Of a stretch of 34,092 bases of DNA, positions 1-6,857 are shown one piece after another. The position numbers and the translations under genes are program-made. The notes beneath the pieces are model-generated. The model saw only the letters and a list, made by a program, of their open reading frames with translations. It was not told the DNA's origin and ran no database searches. The stretch spans positions 1 through 34,092 of the forward strand of contig JALFCW010000035.1 of assembly GCA_022771625.1 (NCBI GenBank), in the 5' to 3' direction. Positions within the stretch are counted from its first letter, which is position 1; the number at the start of each line of letters is the position of its first letter. The DNA comes from Prevotella sp. GTDB lineage: Bacteria; Bacteroidota; Bacteroidia; Bacteroidales; Bacteroidaceae.

Positions 1-692
1 GTGAGGCAGGAGAAGAGACCTGCACGGCGAAGGACATCACTCTTGCAAGGAGTCTGAGACAACTGCAACAACTCTTCCTTGGTGAGGAACTGCCGCTTGT
101 TGCCATGAGCCTTGGCACGCACAAGTTTCTTGGCGATATTCTCTTTGAGCAGTCCGTCCTCGTATGCGATGGCAAGGATGCACTTCAACTTGGTAAGGTT
201 GTTGTTGGCTGTTGTTCCCATCATGCGCTTGCCGTTGTGCATACAGGCATCCGACAACAGGTAGTCGAGGAATCCCTGGCAGTACGGAACGGTAAGGTCG
301 CAGAAGCGGCACTCGCCATGCGTGTAATTGTGGAAGTGCATGTAGGCGGTTGCCCAGTTCTGGCTGCTGCCACGCTCAATCATGAGGTTCTTGAAATATT
401 CCAAGAAGCTCTCCTTGCCCTTGTTGCGGTCGAGGAAGCCATACTCCTCATTGATGATGGACTCAGTCCTGCGGCACTTGATGATTTCCGCTTTCTGAAT
501 CATACTTTTGTTGTACTCCTGCTGAAAGCGTTCAACAGGGTTGGTGTAGATGTAAAGACCAAGGTACTCCCTGCGTGAGAGTTTGCCTGTCTTCGGGTTG
601 CGGATTGGAGGATAGAAATCCAGATAGAGGGAAGTCTGTCCGTTCTTGATAGGTCGTTTCCGCACGGTGACCTTTGTACAAATGTTTGTCAT
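1..692 (-). CDS. Tyrosine site-specific recombinase, N-terminal part (runs off window)
   Basis: The minus strand is open from an ATG at 692 to the window edge, giving 230 codons with no stop; an in-frame TAA lies 12 to 14 bases upstream of the ATG, so this start is firm. The N-terminus (MTNICTKVTVRKRPIKNGQT) resembles the arm-binding domain of Bacteroidetes integrases, followed by a SAM-like core-binding region (about residues 85 to 185). The last residues read LRRAGLFSCL, which in this family directly precedes the catalytic arginine, so the catalytic domain lies outside the window. It is probably the integrase of the element whose other end interrupts traG. The family call is strong; activity cannot be judged. 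Confidence 0.85.
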   Translation of the reverse strand, partial: MTNICTKVTVRKRPIKNGQTSLYLDFYPPIRNPKTGKLSRREYLGLYIYTNPVERFQQEYNKSMIQKAEIIKCRRTESIINEEYGFLDRNKGKESFLEYFKNLMIERGSSQNWATAYMHFHNYTHGECRFCDLTVPYCQGFLDYLLSDACMHNGKRMMGTTANNNLTKLKCILAIAYEDGLLKENIAKKLVRAKAHGNKRQFLTKEELLQLSQTPCKSDVLRRAGLFSCL

Positions 693-1031
693 ATTGTTGT
701 TCTTTTATTATTCTTACCGATGTGTATCTGTGGATGCGAATAGCCATGGTCGCAACGCTTTAACTCTCAAATCCGATGCAAAGTTAGATTGCCGTGAAAA
801 GAGAAAAGCAAAGATGGCTTCAAATACAGCCAGAATTTAACCTGAATTTGCTTTTGAGTATGATTTTACGCTCAAAATCAGACTAAAAGCAGGTATTGGA
901 TGCGTTTTTTGTCTTATATCCGTTACTCTGCGTTGTGGGTTTGTTTCGACCGACATGGATGGGTGCTGCATAGCAATTGCAACGGCATGGGTCGTATATG
1001 AGTTTGTTTGAACCATCTCTTGACTTGTGTC
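693..1031. other. Intergenic spacer between two element genes
   Basis: This 339-base stretch has no convincing gene. It holds the recombinase promoter (779-812) and an upstream inverted repeat at 852-877 (TTTTGAG and CTCAAAA arms separated by 12 bases). Two sequence blocks (828-840 and 871-877) recur at matching spacing upstream of the conjugation block. The remaining part, 900-1031, shows nothing recognisable. Confidence 0.5.
779..812 (-). promoter_or_regulatory. Bacteroidetes-type promoter of the partial recombinase gene
   Basis: On the minus strand a -7 box TAACTTTG (779-786) lies 22 bases from a -33 box TTTG (809-812). It would start transcription about 80 bases before the ATG at 692. 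Confidence 0.55.
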
Positions 1032-1757
1032 TCACTTCCGTTTTGCCTTGGTCGTAGTACTGCTTTTCTCTGCCTTCTTGCGTGCAGCCTCCCAGTCTGC
1101 TTTCAGATAGTAGTTGGCTCTTCCGCCTTTGAACTTTCGGATTCTCACTCCATGGGTCTCCGCAAATCTGCGTACCTGTGTCTTGCCTAATCCGTAGAGT
1201 TTCATGATGTCGAAGCAGGTGTACCAGTCATCGGAAATGTTCTTACCCTGTTCTTCATTATAAAGCCCGATAACCCTTTCCACGTCTTCTTTCTTGAAGC
1301 AGGTCGTTCCCCATGCGTGAACTGACTGGAGTTGGTAACGATTGCGGACTTCATAGAATCTTCCATACTTGATATTAAAGGTGCTCAACACCTCTGCCAT
1401 TGTGTAATGGGTGTCGTGGGTTACTCCATCAGGTGCTCTTTCACCAGCCCTGGGAGTCTTGCGACACTTTGCCAACTTGTTGACTGAGCCAGTCTCGGCA
1501 TCTTTTAGCCTCTGTGCTTTCTTGGACGTTGCTCCTTCTAACGATAGGGAAGAAGGGAGAACCACCTGATAACCTTGTCCCTTGGCTATTTCAAGAAGGT
1601 CTTGCAAATAGATCCTGGTCATGCGTGTACCGAAATTTACGGCTCTTAGCCTGCCTTGACGAATAAGACTGCGTACTGTCTTGACGCTGATGCTTACTGC
1701 CTGCGCTGTTTCCTCTACGGACATCAGCACGATTGGAATGCGAGTTGTAGTATTCAT
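1032..1757 (-). CDS. Multi-helix-turn-helix element protein (excisionase/regulator-like)
   Basis: A 241-residue protein with repeated MerR/excisionase-like DNA-binding segments. The first is at about residues 12 to 55 (MSVEETAQAVSISVKTVRSL followed by a wing), the second at about 115 to 165 (YTMAEVLSTFNIKYGRFYEV), and the third at about 177 to 225 (CFDIMKLYGLGKTQVRRFAE). The C-terminus is very basic (KAEKSSTTTKAKRK). Such proteins commonly accompany integrases in Bacteroidales elements and act as excision factors or regulators; that role is inferred. It lies between the partial recombinase and the traG truncation, near one end of the putative inner element. A good promoter sits at 1903-1933. 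The family is well supported, the function only moderately. Confidence 0.75.
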   Translation of the reverse strand: MNTTTRIPIVLMSVEETAQAVSISVKTVRSLIRQGRLRAVNFGTRMTRIYLQDLLEIAKGQGYQVVLPSSLSLEGATSKKAQRLKDAETGSVNKLAKCRKTPRAGERAPDGVTHDTHYTMAEVLSTFNIKYGRFYEVRNRYQLQSVHAWGTTCFKKEDVERVIGLYNEEQGKNISDDWYTCFDIMKLYGLGKTQVRRFAETHGVRIRKFKGGRANYYLKADWEAARKKAEKSSTTTKAKRK

Positions 1758-1886
1758 TTTTACCGTTATTTTTGAATTTTGCAGTGACTCATGGGGGATG
1801 GTCCTTGACGGAAACTTTTAAGAGGAAACAAGGGGAAATAAGAGGAAATAAGAACCCTCATTAAGAACCGTGTGTCCCTCTGCCCA

Positions 1887-1905
1887 TGGTACAACCGTGG
1901 TACAA
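1887..1905. repeat. Paired TGGTACAA direct repeats, 11-bp period
   Basis: Two exact copies of TGGTACAA occur at 1887-1894 and 1898-1905, one helical turn apart. They overlap the -7 box of the promoter at 1903-1933. A similarly spaced AGGTACA pair occurs near the other element end (13905-13922). They could be integrase arm sites or an operator; the sequence alone cannot decide. Confidence 0.6.
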
Positions 1906-1933
1906 AATTACTATAAACGGATGAAACTCGCAA
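1903..1933 (-). promoter_or_regulatory. Promoter of the multi-HTH gene at 1032-1757
   Basis: On the minus strand the -7 box TAATTTTG (1903-1910) is separated by 20 bases from TTG (1931-1933), a full match to the Bacteroidetes vegetative promoter. The -7 box overlaps one GGTACAA repeat, which suggests autoregulation or integrase occlusion. Confidence 0.65.
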
Positions 1934-1982
1934 TAGGCGGTTGGAGCGTTATGTTAATGAATATGTATTGAAAATGAGCTAT

Positions 1983-3413
1983 TTATGACGTTTCTCTAAG
2001 TTTTGTTTGGAGTTCTTTTAGATGCGTTTTAGTCCATATGACATGCATGTGGAACGACTTGCCGCTGCCCGAAGGACCCAAACAAAAAAAGTTCGAGTTG
2101 TCGGTCAGCTTCTCCTTTCCCTCCTTTCCTGTGATGTCGATGGCTACGGGCACACCTTGGCGGTCGGTATAGTATATCTTCAGCGGGGTGTCCTCATTAT
2201 GCACGATGCGCTCCTTGTACATCAGACAGGTGGCGGCATCGCCGAGGGTGAGGAATCGGTCGTAGTCGGCATTCATGCCATAGCAGTTGCCGGGGAAAGA
2301 GTTGACGAACAGCTCCAACTGGTTGTAGGCCCGCTTGCTGATGTGGATGCCCATGCGCGAGAAGGAGTTTTCGAGATGGTTGGTGCATTTCTGTATGTCG
2401 GTGTCGCCGCTCACTGCCACCACGAGGTTGTAGTGGGTATAGACGAGCTGCTTGCTCTCACGGGCTATTACCTCCTGCACACGCTTGATGTCCTCTACAG
2501 CCATCAGGTTGCTGGGGTTGGGCATGGAGGCATGGCGGTTTTTCTTCTTGTCGAGTAGGGCAAGCTCACGCTTCTGGTTGGGCACGAACACCATCTGGTT
2601 GAACACCACGCAGTCGGCTCCGGGCACGCTATCGACGATGCTCACGAGATCAACGGGCATACTGGTGTTGTTCACCTCGATATTTGCGTAGGGACGGATG
2701 ACCGACGGCAAGTTGGCATAATCCACATCCACAAGGCTATACACCTTGCAGCTACGGTCCCCCATGCCGATGGTCTCGTCATCGACCTTGAAGTTGGTCA
2801 TCGACACCACCTTGTCACGGAAGTTCATGGAGAAGAAACGGTCCACATACTCGCAGGCTTCCGTTTTGCCGAGGAATCGGGACTTCACGCCGGCATCCCT
2901 CAGCTGGTCGTGCACCTTGCGTATCTTCACCAAGAAGTCACGCCATTTCTTGTTGTCGAACGACATCAGACGGCTCTTCTTGTTCTCCTGTGTGATGGTG
3001 AGGTAGCAGACGCTGTCGGTAAAGGGTCTGCCGTTGAAATAGCGGAAGTAACTCTCGCTCAGGAACTCATGATTTCCACCGTTCTCTTCCTTGAATGCCT
3101 TCCTCACAAACACGTCCTGCTTGTGCAGCGCATAGCCTTCGCCCAAGGTCTGGGCAAGGGCGGCGAAGAGGTGGGTGAACTCATAGTAGGCCTCGATGTT
3201 GGCGGAATACTTCTGCACAGGGTTCTCCATCTTCAGAACAGCGGAGTATTCGCCCGTCTTGGTATAGAGCACGCCGATGCCATCCACTTCCTCGATGGAG
3301 AAGTAGATGTCCTGGAAGATGCGCTTGCGCTTCCCTCCCGTGCCGAATGCCTTGACACTGATGGCCATGCCCACGCAGATGGCTGAGAATATGAGTATGA
3401 TGTATAGGGTCAT
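1983..3413 (-). CDS. traG: TraG conjugation ATPase (VirB4-like), truncated at Walker A
   Basis: This is the N-terminal part of the Bacteroides-type TraG, the VirB4-like ATPase that powers the mating-pair type IV secretion system. An N-terminal membrane segment (residues 1 to 22) is followed by the TraG N-terminal domain (FQDIYFSIEEVDGIGVLYTK) and the Walker A motif GPSGSGKS at residues 446 to 453. Family members are usually about 800 residues or more; this one has 476. After residue 456 (FHM) a further 20 codons (HVIWTKTHLKELQTKLRETS) do not resemble the family and end at a stop. Walker B and the rest of the ATPase domain are missing, so the product should not hydrolyse ATP. It follows traF. 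I infer disruption by insertion or deletion near 2045. Confidence 0.9.
   Translation of the reverse strand: MTLYIILIFSAICVGMAISVKAFGTGGKRKRIFQDIYFSIEEVDGIGVLYTKTGEYSAVLKMENPVQKYSANIEAYYEFTHLFAALAQTLGEGYALHKQDVFVRKAFKEENGGNHEFLSESYFRYFNGRPFTDSVCYLTITQENKKSRLMSFDNKKWRDFLVKIRKVHDQLRDAGVKSRFLGKTEACEYVDRFFSMNFRDKVVSMTNFKVDDETIGMGDRSCKVYSLVDVDYANLPSVIRPYANIEVNNTSMPVDLVSIVDSVPGADCVVFNQMVFVPNQKRELALLDKKKNRHASMPNPSNLMAVEDIKRVQEVIARESKQLVYTHYNLVVAVSGDTDIQKCTNHLENSFSRMGIHISKRAYNQLELFVNSFPGNCYGMNADYDRFLTLGDAATCLMYKERIVHNEDTPLKIYYTDRQGVPVAIDITGKEGKEKLTDNSNFFCLGPSGSGKSFHMHVIWTKTHLKELQTKLRETS
2040..2050. other. Putative junction interrupting traG
   Basis: TraG-family similarity ends at about residue 456, corresponding to positions near 2045. 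DNA to the left carries unrelated codons, a promoter, a multi-HTH gene and a second recombinase. This is best read as the end of an inserted element. The exact attachment core cannot be defined without the other end. Confidence 0.5.
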
Positions 3414-3435
3414 TGTTCTTTTTCTTTTTTAATCG

Positions 3436-3474
3436 CAAAAAGGCGGGCGCACCCTCATGCGTGATGCCCCCACC
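3436..3474 (-). terminator. Possible attenuator or terminator between traF and traG
   Basis: On the minus strand an imperfect GC-rich hairpin (left arm GGTGGGGGCATCAC, right arm GTGCGCCCGCC) is followed directly by TTTTT. It lies in the 122-base traF-traG gap, so it could reduce transcription into traG. The pairing is imperfect. Confidence 0.4.
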
Positions 3475-3535
3475 TCCATTCACTTACAATCATTGATAGC
3501 TTTCCACTTGGACATAATGGATTCTCTTTTTTGTT

Positions 3536-3835
3536 TTACACTTTCTTTGAATAGGCATAGATGAATATGCCGTTGTCACTCTTCTTGCTGTGCAAGCCCT
3601 TGCGCTGCTTCATGACGATGAGAACGCCACCGACAGCTACGGCGAGGACTAGCAGCACGAGTCCTGCCACGAAACCGAAGATGCAGTAGCCGAGGATGAA
3701 ACCCGCAACGGCTCCTCCTGCGGTGGCTGCCGCCCAGTAGATGTAGCGTCCCTGCAACCCGAAGAACTCCAATGGACGTTGCAGTCCCTTGAAAATGGGA
3801 TAATCCGGAAAACGCTCTTGCTTTGTATCTGCCAT
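3536..3835 (-). CDS. traF: TraF conjugation membrane protein (DUF4133, VirB3-like)
   Basis: A 99-residue membrane protein. The start, MADTKQERFPDYPIFKGLQR, matches the Bacteroides conjugative-transposon TraF family. Two hydrophobic segments (about residues 32 to 52 and 54 to 74) are followed by a basic stretch (MKQRKGLHSKKS). By size, topology and position between TraE and TraG it corresponds to VirB3 in the order VirB2-VirB3-VirB4, and would sit in the inner membrane contacting the ATPase. It appears intact. The VirB3 role is family knowledge rather than something visible here. Confidence 0.88.
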   Translation of the reverse strand: MADTKQERFPDYPIFKGLQRPLEFFGLQGRYIYWAAATAGGAVAGFILGYCIFGFVAGLVLLVLAVAVGGVLIVMKQRKGLHSKKSDNGIFIYAYSKKV

Positions 3836-3883
3836 AACTGTCAGTGTTTTAACGTTCTACATACTCACAATCTCACGCTGCGT

Positions 3884-4249
3884 TTAACCTCCAATGCCGA
3901 AGAACAGAGGCAGTGCCTGGGCTGCTGCAATGAGGAAAATACATGCGCCGACGACCATCATGATCTTCTTTTTCACGTCCTGTTCCTCGTTGTTCATGGC
4001 GATGTAAACGCTTATGGCTCCGACAATTGCAACGACACCTGCAATGGCATAGCAGAGCTTCACCACGATAGGTACATACTTGGCAATCTCCTCCGTCACT
4101 GTGGTAAGCGCGGTCGTTCCTGCCGAGTAGTCGCCGGCTGCGTTCTGTGCCATTGCTGCGGTGGTGCCGACAAGCAACATCAGGGCGAGCGTTTTCATGC
4201 GCTGTGAAGAGAAGAATCCCTTCACCTTCTTGTTAATCCTTTCAAACAT
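3884..4249 (-). CDS. traE: TraE conjugation protein (DUF4134, VirB2-like pilin candidate)
   Basis: A 121-residue protein with a signal-like N-terminal segment (about residues 18 to 35, ending near AAMAQ) and two membrane helices (about 58 to 82 and 95 to 118). They flank the cytoplasmic loop MNNEEQDVKKKIMMVVGACI, which is characteristic of DUF4134/TraE. In Bacteroidetes type IV systems TraE is regarded as the VirB2-type pilin subunit. It lies 48 bases upstream of traF. An alternative start at residue 18 would leave a normal signal peptide. A paralogue is directly upstream (4308-4640). Confidence 0.88.
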   Translation of the reverse strand: MFERINKKVKGFFSSQRMKTLALMLLVGTTAAMAQNAAGDYSAGTTALTTVTEEIAKYVPIVVKLCYAIAGVVAIVGAISVYIAMNNEEQDVKKKIMMVVGACIFLIAAAQALPLFFGIGG

Positions 4250-4307
4250 TCTTTTTACCTTTTAATTTGTTACACTTTGAGTTATCTTATCTCGTATCAC
4301 CTGTATC

Positions 4308-4640
4308 TCAAATCTGATAACCGAAGAAAGCGGGGAAGACGATGGTCGCTCCTATGAGGAACAGGCAGGCTCCCACCAGCATCATGATGTTCTTCTTCAC
4401 TCCTTCTTCGCCCGTATTCATCTTTATATATATCTGCAAGGCGCTGACTATGACCACGATGCCCGCCACTGCATAGCACAGATAAACGATATAGAGCATC
4501 ATCGTCACGGCATAGTCATGGGCACTCGCAAGTGCGTCCGCTCCCCAGCTGTAGTCCACGTTGCCACACTTAGCACTGGCCAGAGCTGGGGTTAAAGCGG
4601 CATATAATGATAGAAATGCACTTCTTGTTTTTGACATCAT
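4308..4640 (-). CDS. Second TraE-family protein (DUF4134 paralogue)
   Basis: A 110-residue protein of the same architecture as the downstream TraE: a signal-like N-terminus ending near ALASA, one membrane helix (about 43 to 68), the family loop MNTGEEGVKKNIMMLVGACL, and a terminal helix. Identity to the neighbour is clear in the loop and low elsewhere, so this is an old duplication. Its ATG overlaps the stop of the upstream gene as ATGA, which suggests translational coupling. It may be a minor or alternative pilin; that is inference. Confidence 0.82.
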   Translation of the reverse strand: MMSKTRSAFLSLYAALTPALASAKCGNVDYSWGADALASAHDYAVTMMLYIVYLCYAVAGIVVIVSALQIYIKMNTGEEGVKKNIMMLVGACLFLIGATIVFPAFFGYQI

Positions 4641-5089
4641 ATCTCATTATTGAGTGATTCCACCTTGACCATGTCACGTCCATTGTGACGAAGACCGCGG
4701 GCGATGATGGTGTTGTTCAATTCTTCCGAATACATGGGGTCGGAATAGGTGGTATTCACTTCCTCCATCTTCTTCTCGATTGCGCTTTGTATCTTTTCAA
4801 GCACATGAGGCTTGCTCTCTTCCGCAGTGGCGGCTGCCTCCTCTGTAGGCTCTGCAAGCTGCTTCTCCTCGTAGGCTGTCTCATATTGGTTGTCGCCTAC
4901 GCTGAAACCACCGTCGCTCTCGCTGACCGCTATCGACTCTTCCTCGTCGGTCATGTCACTGACATCAAACGACTCGCCCTGTGACTTCTCGTCCTTGGGC
5001 TTTCCGTACAGATCCTGCACGATGATGACCGTATAGTAGATGACATAGATTATGGTCACGACAATGGCGAATATTACAAATGACTTCAT
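4637..5089 (-). CDS. Acidic single-pass membrane protein of the conjugation block
   Basis: A 150-residue protein with one N-terminal membrane helix (residues 3 to 26) and a long, strongly acidic, low-complexity region (about 38 to 105, rich in E, D and S). A short C-terminal segment follows, ending GLRHNGRDMVKVESLNNEI. It is the first gene of the leftward block and overlaps the next gene by ATGA. Similar small proteins precede traE in Bacteroidales conjugative elements and are sometimes called TraD, but I cannot confirm that name. I infer a role in assembly of, or signalling to, the mating apparatus. Confidence 0.6.
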   Translation of the reverse strand: MKSFVIFAIVVTIIYVIYYTVIIVQDLYGKPKDEKSQGESFDVSDMTDEEESIAVSESDGGFSVGDNQYETAYEEKQLAEPTEEAAATAEESKPHVLEKIQSAIEKKMEEVNTTYSDPMYSEELNNTIIARGLRHNGRDMVKVESLNNEI

Positions 5090-5132
5090 ATTTTCAAGTT
5101 TGATTTTACTATGGTTTGGCTTATTGCCGATG

Positions 5133-5162
5133 CAAAGGAACTACCTTTTCTTCAATCTTAAA
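5133..5162 (-). promoter_or_regulatory. Candidate promoter of the conjugation block
   Basis: On the minus strand TTCCTTTG (5133-5140), one base off the -7 consensus, is preceded by a weak TTTA -33 element (5159-5162) at 18 bases. TTTGCATCGG at 5127-5136 is identical to the start region of the promoter at 779-812, and two upstream blocks are also shared. Confidence 0.4.
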
Positions 5163-5248
5163 CCGAAATGACTTTCCGCGGAGCCAAATCTTAACTCTAA
5201 TTTTGATTACACTCGCAATCATACTCAAAAATCAAACTCGAAAGGCAC

Positions 5249-5278
5249 AAAAAAAGCCCTTCCGATAGGGAAGAGCTT
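5249..5278 (-). terminator. Rho-independent terminator of the three-gene cassette
   Basis: On the minus strand AAGCTCTTCC pairs with GGAAGGGCTT (one G-T wobble) around a 5-base loop, followed by a run of seven T. It lies 33 bases past the stop of the phosphoesterase gene and insulates the conjugation block from the cassette. Confidence 0.8.
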
Positions 5279-5310
5279 GTAAAGAGGGTGGATGAAAAAA
5301 ATGTGGATGG

Positions 5311-6081
5311 CTATATGGTCAGGTACTTGCCATGGGAGAAGTCCTGATGTTCGTTAGAGAAAACATAGCCCAACTGGTTGGACAAGCATTGGGTGTTGCC
5401 TATCCTGGCATCGATGTTGGTGTGCGAATGTCCGTATATCCAATAGTCTATGCCGCTATCGGTGATATAGTCCTCCAACTCTACGGTGAACGCCACGTTT
5501 GCCTTGCTGCCTTGAAACTTTGGGTGGAGCATACGGAACGATGGTACATGATGGGTGACAACAATCTTATGGGCTGCTTGCGAATATGCCACTGCATCCT
5601 TGATAAAGGTGAGGCAACGTTCATGCTCAGCATTGAATTGGGCATGGGTCATCAGCTCACCTTTATATAATATACGGCGGAAGTCGCTTATCACTTGCTC
5701 GGTGAAGTAAGCGTCCTCCAAAGGAATCCTCGACCAAAGGGTGGAGAGGATGATGTCGGTGTCGCCAATCCTCACAACACCGTTGTAGTGGCTGAACACG
5801 TTGGGACGTATCTTCAAGAGATAACCGTCGGGCAGTGTTGCCACATCGTAGTATTTGTAGAACTCATGGTTACCCATGCAGCAATGCACCTCCTTGTAGT
5901 TCTCCGATGCCCAGTCCCAAAAGGGATGCTTGGAGTAGTTGTCATCGCCGAGATAGCCGATGTCGCCGGCAAGCAGCAGTATGTCGCCCGTCACCTCCAA
6001 GGGGTGGGCTTTCAGATACCGCCAATTGTCGGCAAACTCCAGATGCAGGTCGGATGCGTATTGTATCTTCATATTGGTCAT
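5311..6081 (-). CDS. Calcineurin-like metallophosphoesterase
   Basis: A 256-residue protein carrying the complete metallophosphoesterase signature: SDLHLEF with D11 and H13, LAGDIG with D40, GNHEF with N71 and H72, VVTHH with H177, and GHSHTN with H218 and H220. These residues bind two metal ions, so it should cleave a phosphomonoester or phosphodiester; the substrate is unknown. The annotated ATG overlaps the stop of the nucleotidyltransferase gene as ATGA; the fourth residue is a second candidate start that would fit the family N-terminus. It is the last gene of the cassette and is followed by a terminator. The coupling suggests it acts with, or reverses, the upstream nucleotidyltransferase; that is inference. 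Confidence 0.88.
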   Translation of the reverse strand: MTNMKIQYASDLHLEFADNWRYLKAHPLEVTGDILLLAGDIGYLGDDNYSKHPFWDWASENYKEVHCCMGNHEFYKYYDVATLPDGYLLKIRPNVFSHYNGVVRIGDTDIILSTLWSRIPLEDAYFTEQVISDFRRILYKGELMTHAQFNAEHERCLTFIKDAVAYSQAAHKIVVTHHVPSFRMLHPKFQGSKANVAFTVELEDYITDSGIDYWIYGHSHTNIDARIGNTQCLSNQLGYVFSNEHQDFSHGKYLTI

Positions 6082-6857
6082 GCTTCTATAAACAATTCAT
6101 CCAGTTGATCTAACAGTCCGGTCACAAATGCCTCGTCTTGACCGAGTGACTTTGACAATGGTTCTGCGAGAGTTGACCAGTCGGCTCTGATGGAGGCGAC
6201 AAACTCCCTTATACATGCCACTATTGAAGCAGGAGCCTCAATGTTGTCCTCAGTCATTATGACCACATTTTTCAGGATGTCCGAACGGTGCTTCTTGATG
6301 TCTTTGGTGTTCACATGCTTGCCGTCCCGCTTGTCTGCCATGAGATTTAGGTAGGCTCTTGCCTTCAGTGCTATCAAGGCAGCGGAATTGGCATGGCGTA
6401 TGCCATCAGTCAGTTGGCTGTGTGCGATAGTAAAGTGATAGTAATCATCGTCCATGATGATGGCACTAAGACTCGACACATCTTCATCGGTCGGGATAGG
6501 TTCTATGACAAATCCCTTTGGCTCTCCAAGCACGTCGGGGTGGCGTGACAGCAGTTCTATCATCTCGGGATAGCCGTCTTTACCATCAAGGAAACGATAC
6601 ATTTCATACCTTGGTGGCTCACCAGCCTCCTGTTTCCTCTTTTCAGGTCGATAGCCAGCCTCCCGCACAAACTGCCAGAAGCGATTGGCGAAAGCCTCGG
6701 TCATGTTCTCTACGATGACTATCATGTCGATGTCGTGTGTGGCGCGTGGACGCACCACGGTATTGGTCATGGTGATGTCACAGGCTGCTCCGCCTATCAC
6801 CACATAGTTTTCTGAGTATTCCGCAAATGCTTCACGGAACTTGACTAATCCTTCCAT
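6078..6857 (-). CDS. AbiEii-like nucleotidyltransferase (toxin candidate)
   Basis: A 259-residue protein of the polymerase-beta nucleotidyltransferase fold. VVIGGAACDITMTN supplies the GG loop (residues 22 to 23), and RATHDIDMIVIVE supplies D42 and D44 as the metal-binding pair. A later segment (ALKARAYLNLMADKRDGKHV, then NTKDIKKHRSDIL) resembles the C-terminal helical region of AbiEii/AbiGii toxins. Such toxins transfer nucleotides to tRNA or other targets in type IV toxin-antitoxin and abortive-infection systems. The gene overlaps the upstream regulator by 13 bases and the downstream phosphoesterase by ATGA, so all three should be one transcript. Toxicity and target are inferred. Confidence 0.8.
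   Translation of the reverse strand: MEGLVKFREAFAEYSENYVVIGGAACDITMTNTVVRPRATHDIDMIVIVENMTEAFANRFWQFVREAGYRPEKRKQEAGEPPRYEMYRFLDGKDGYPEMIELLSRHPDVLGEPKGFVIEPIPTDEDVSSLSAIIMDDDYYHFTIAHSQLTDGIRHANSAALIALKARAYLNLMADKRDGKHVNTKDIKKHRSDILKNVVIMTEDNIEAPASIVACIREFVASIRADWSTLAEPLSKSLGQDEAFVTGLLDQLDELFIEA

Noticed and set aside
3181..3483. 100-codon leftward frame overlapping the traG start
   Set aside because: It is a different frame of the traG 5' region and the hairpin; composition is not protein-like.
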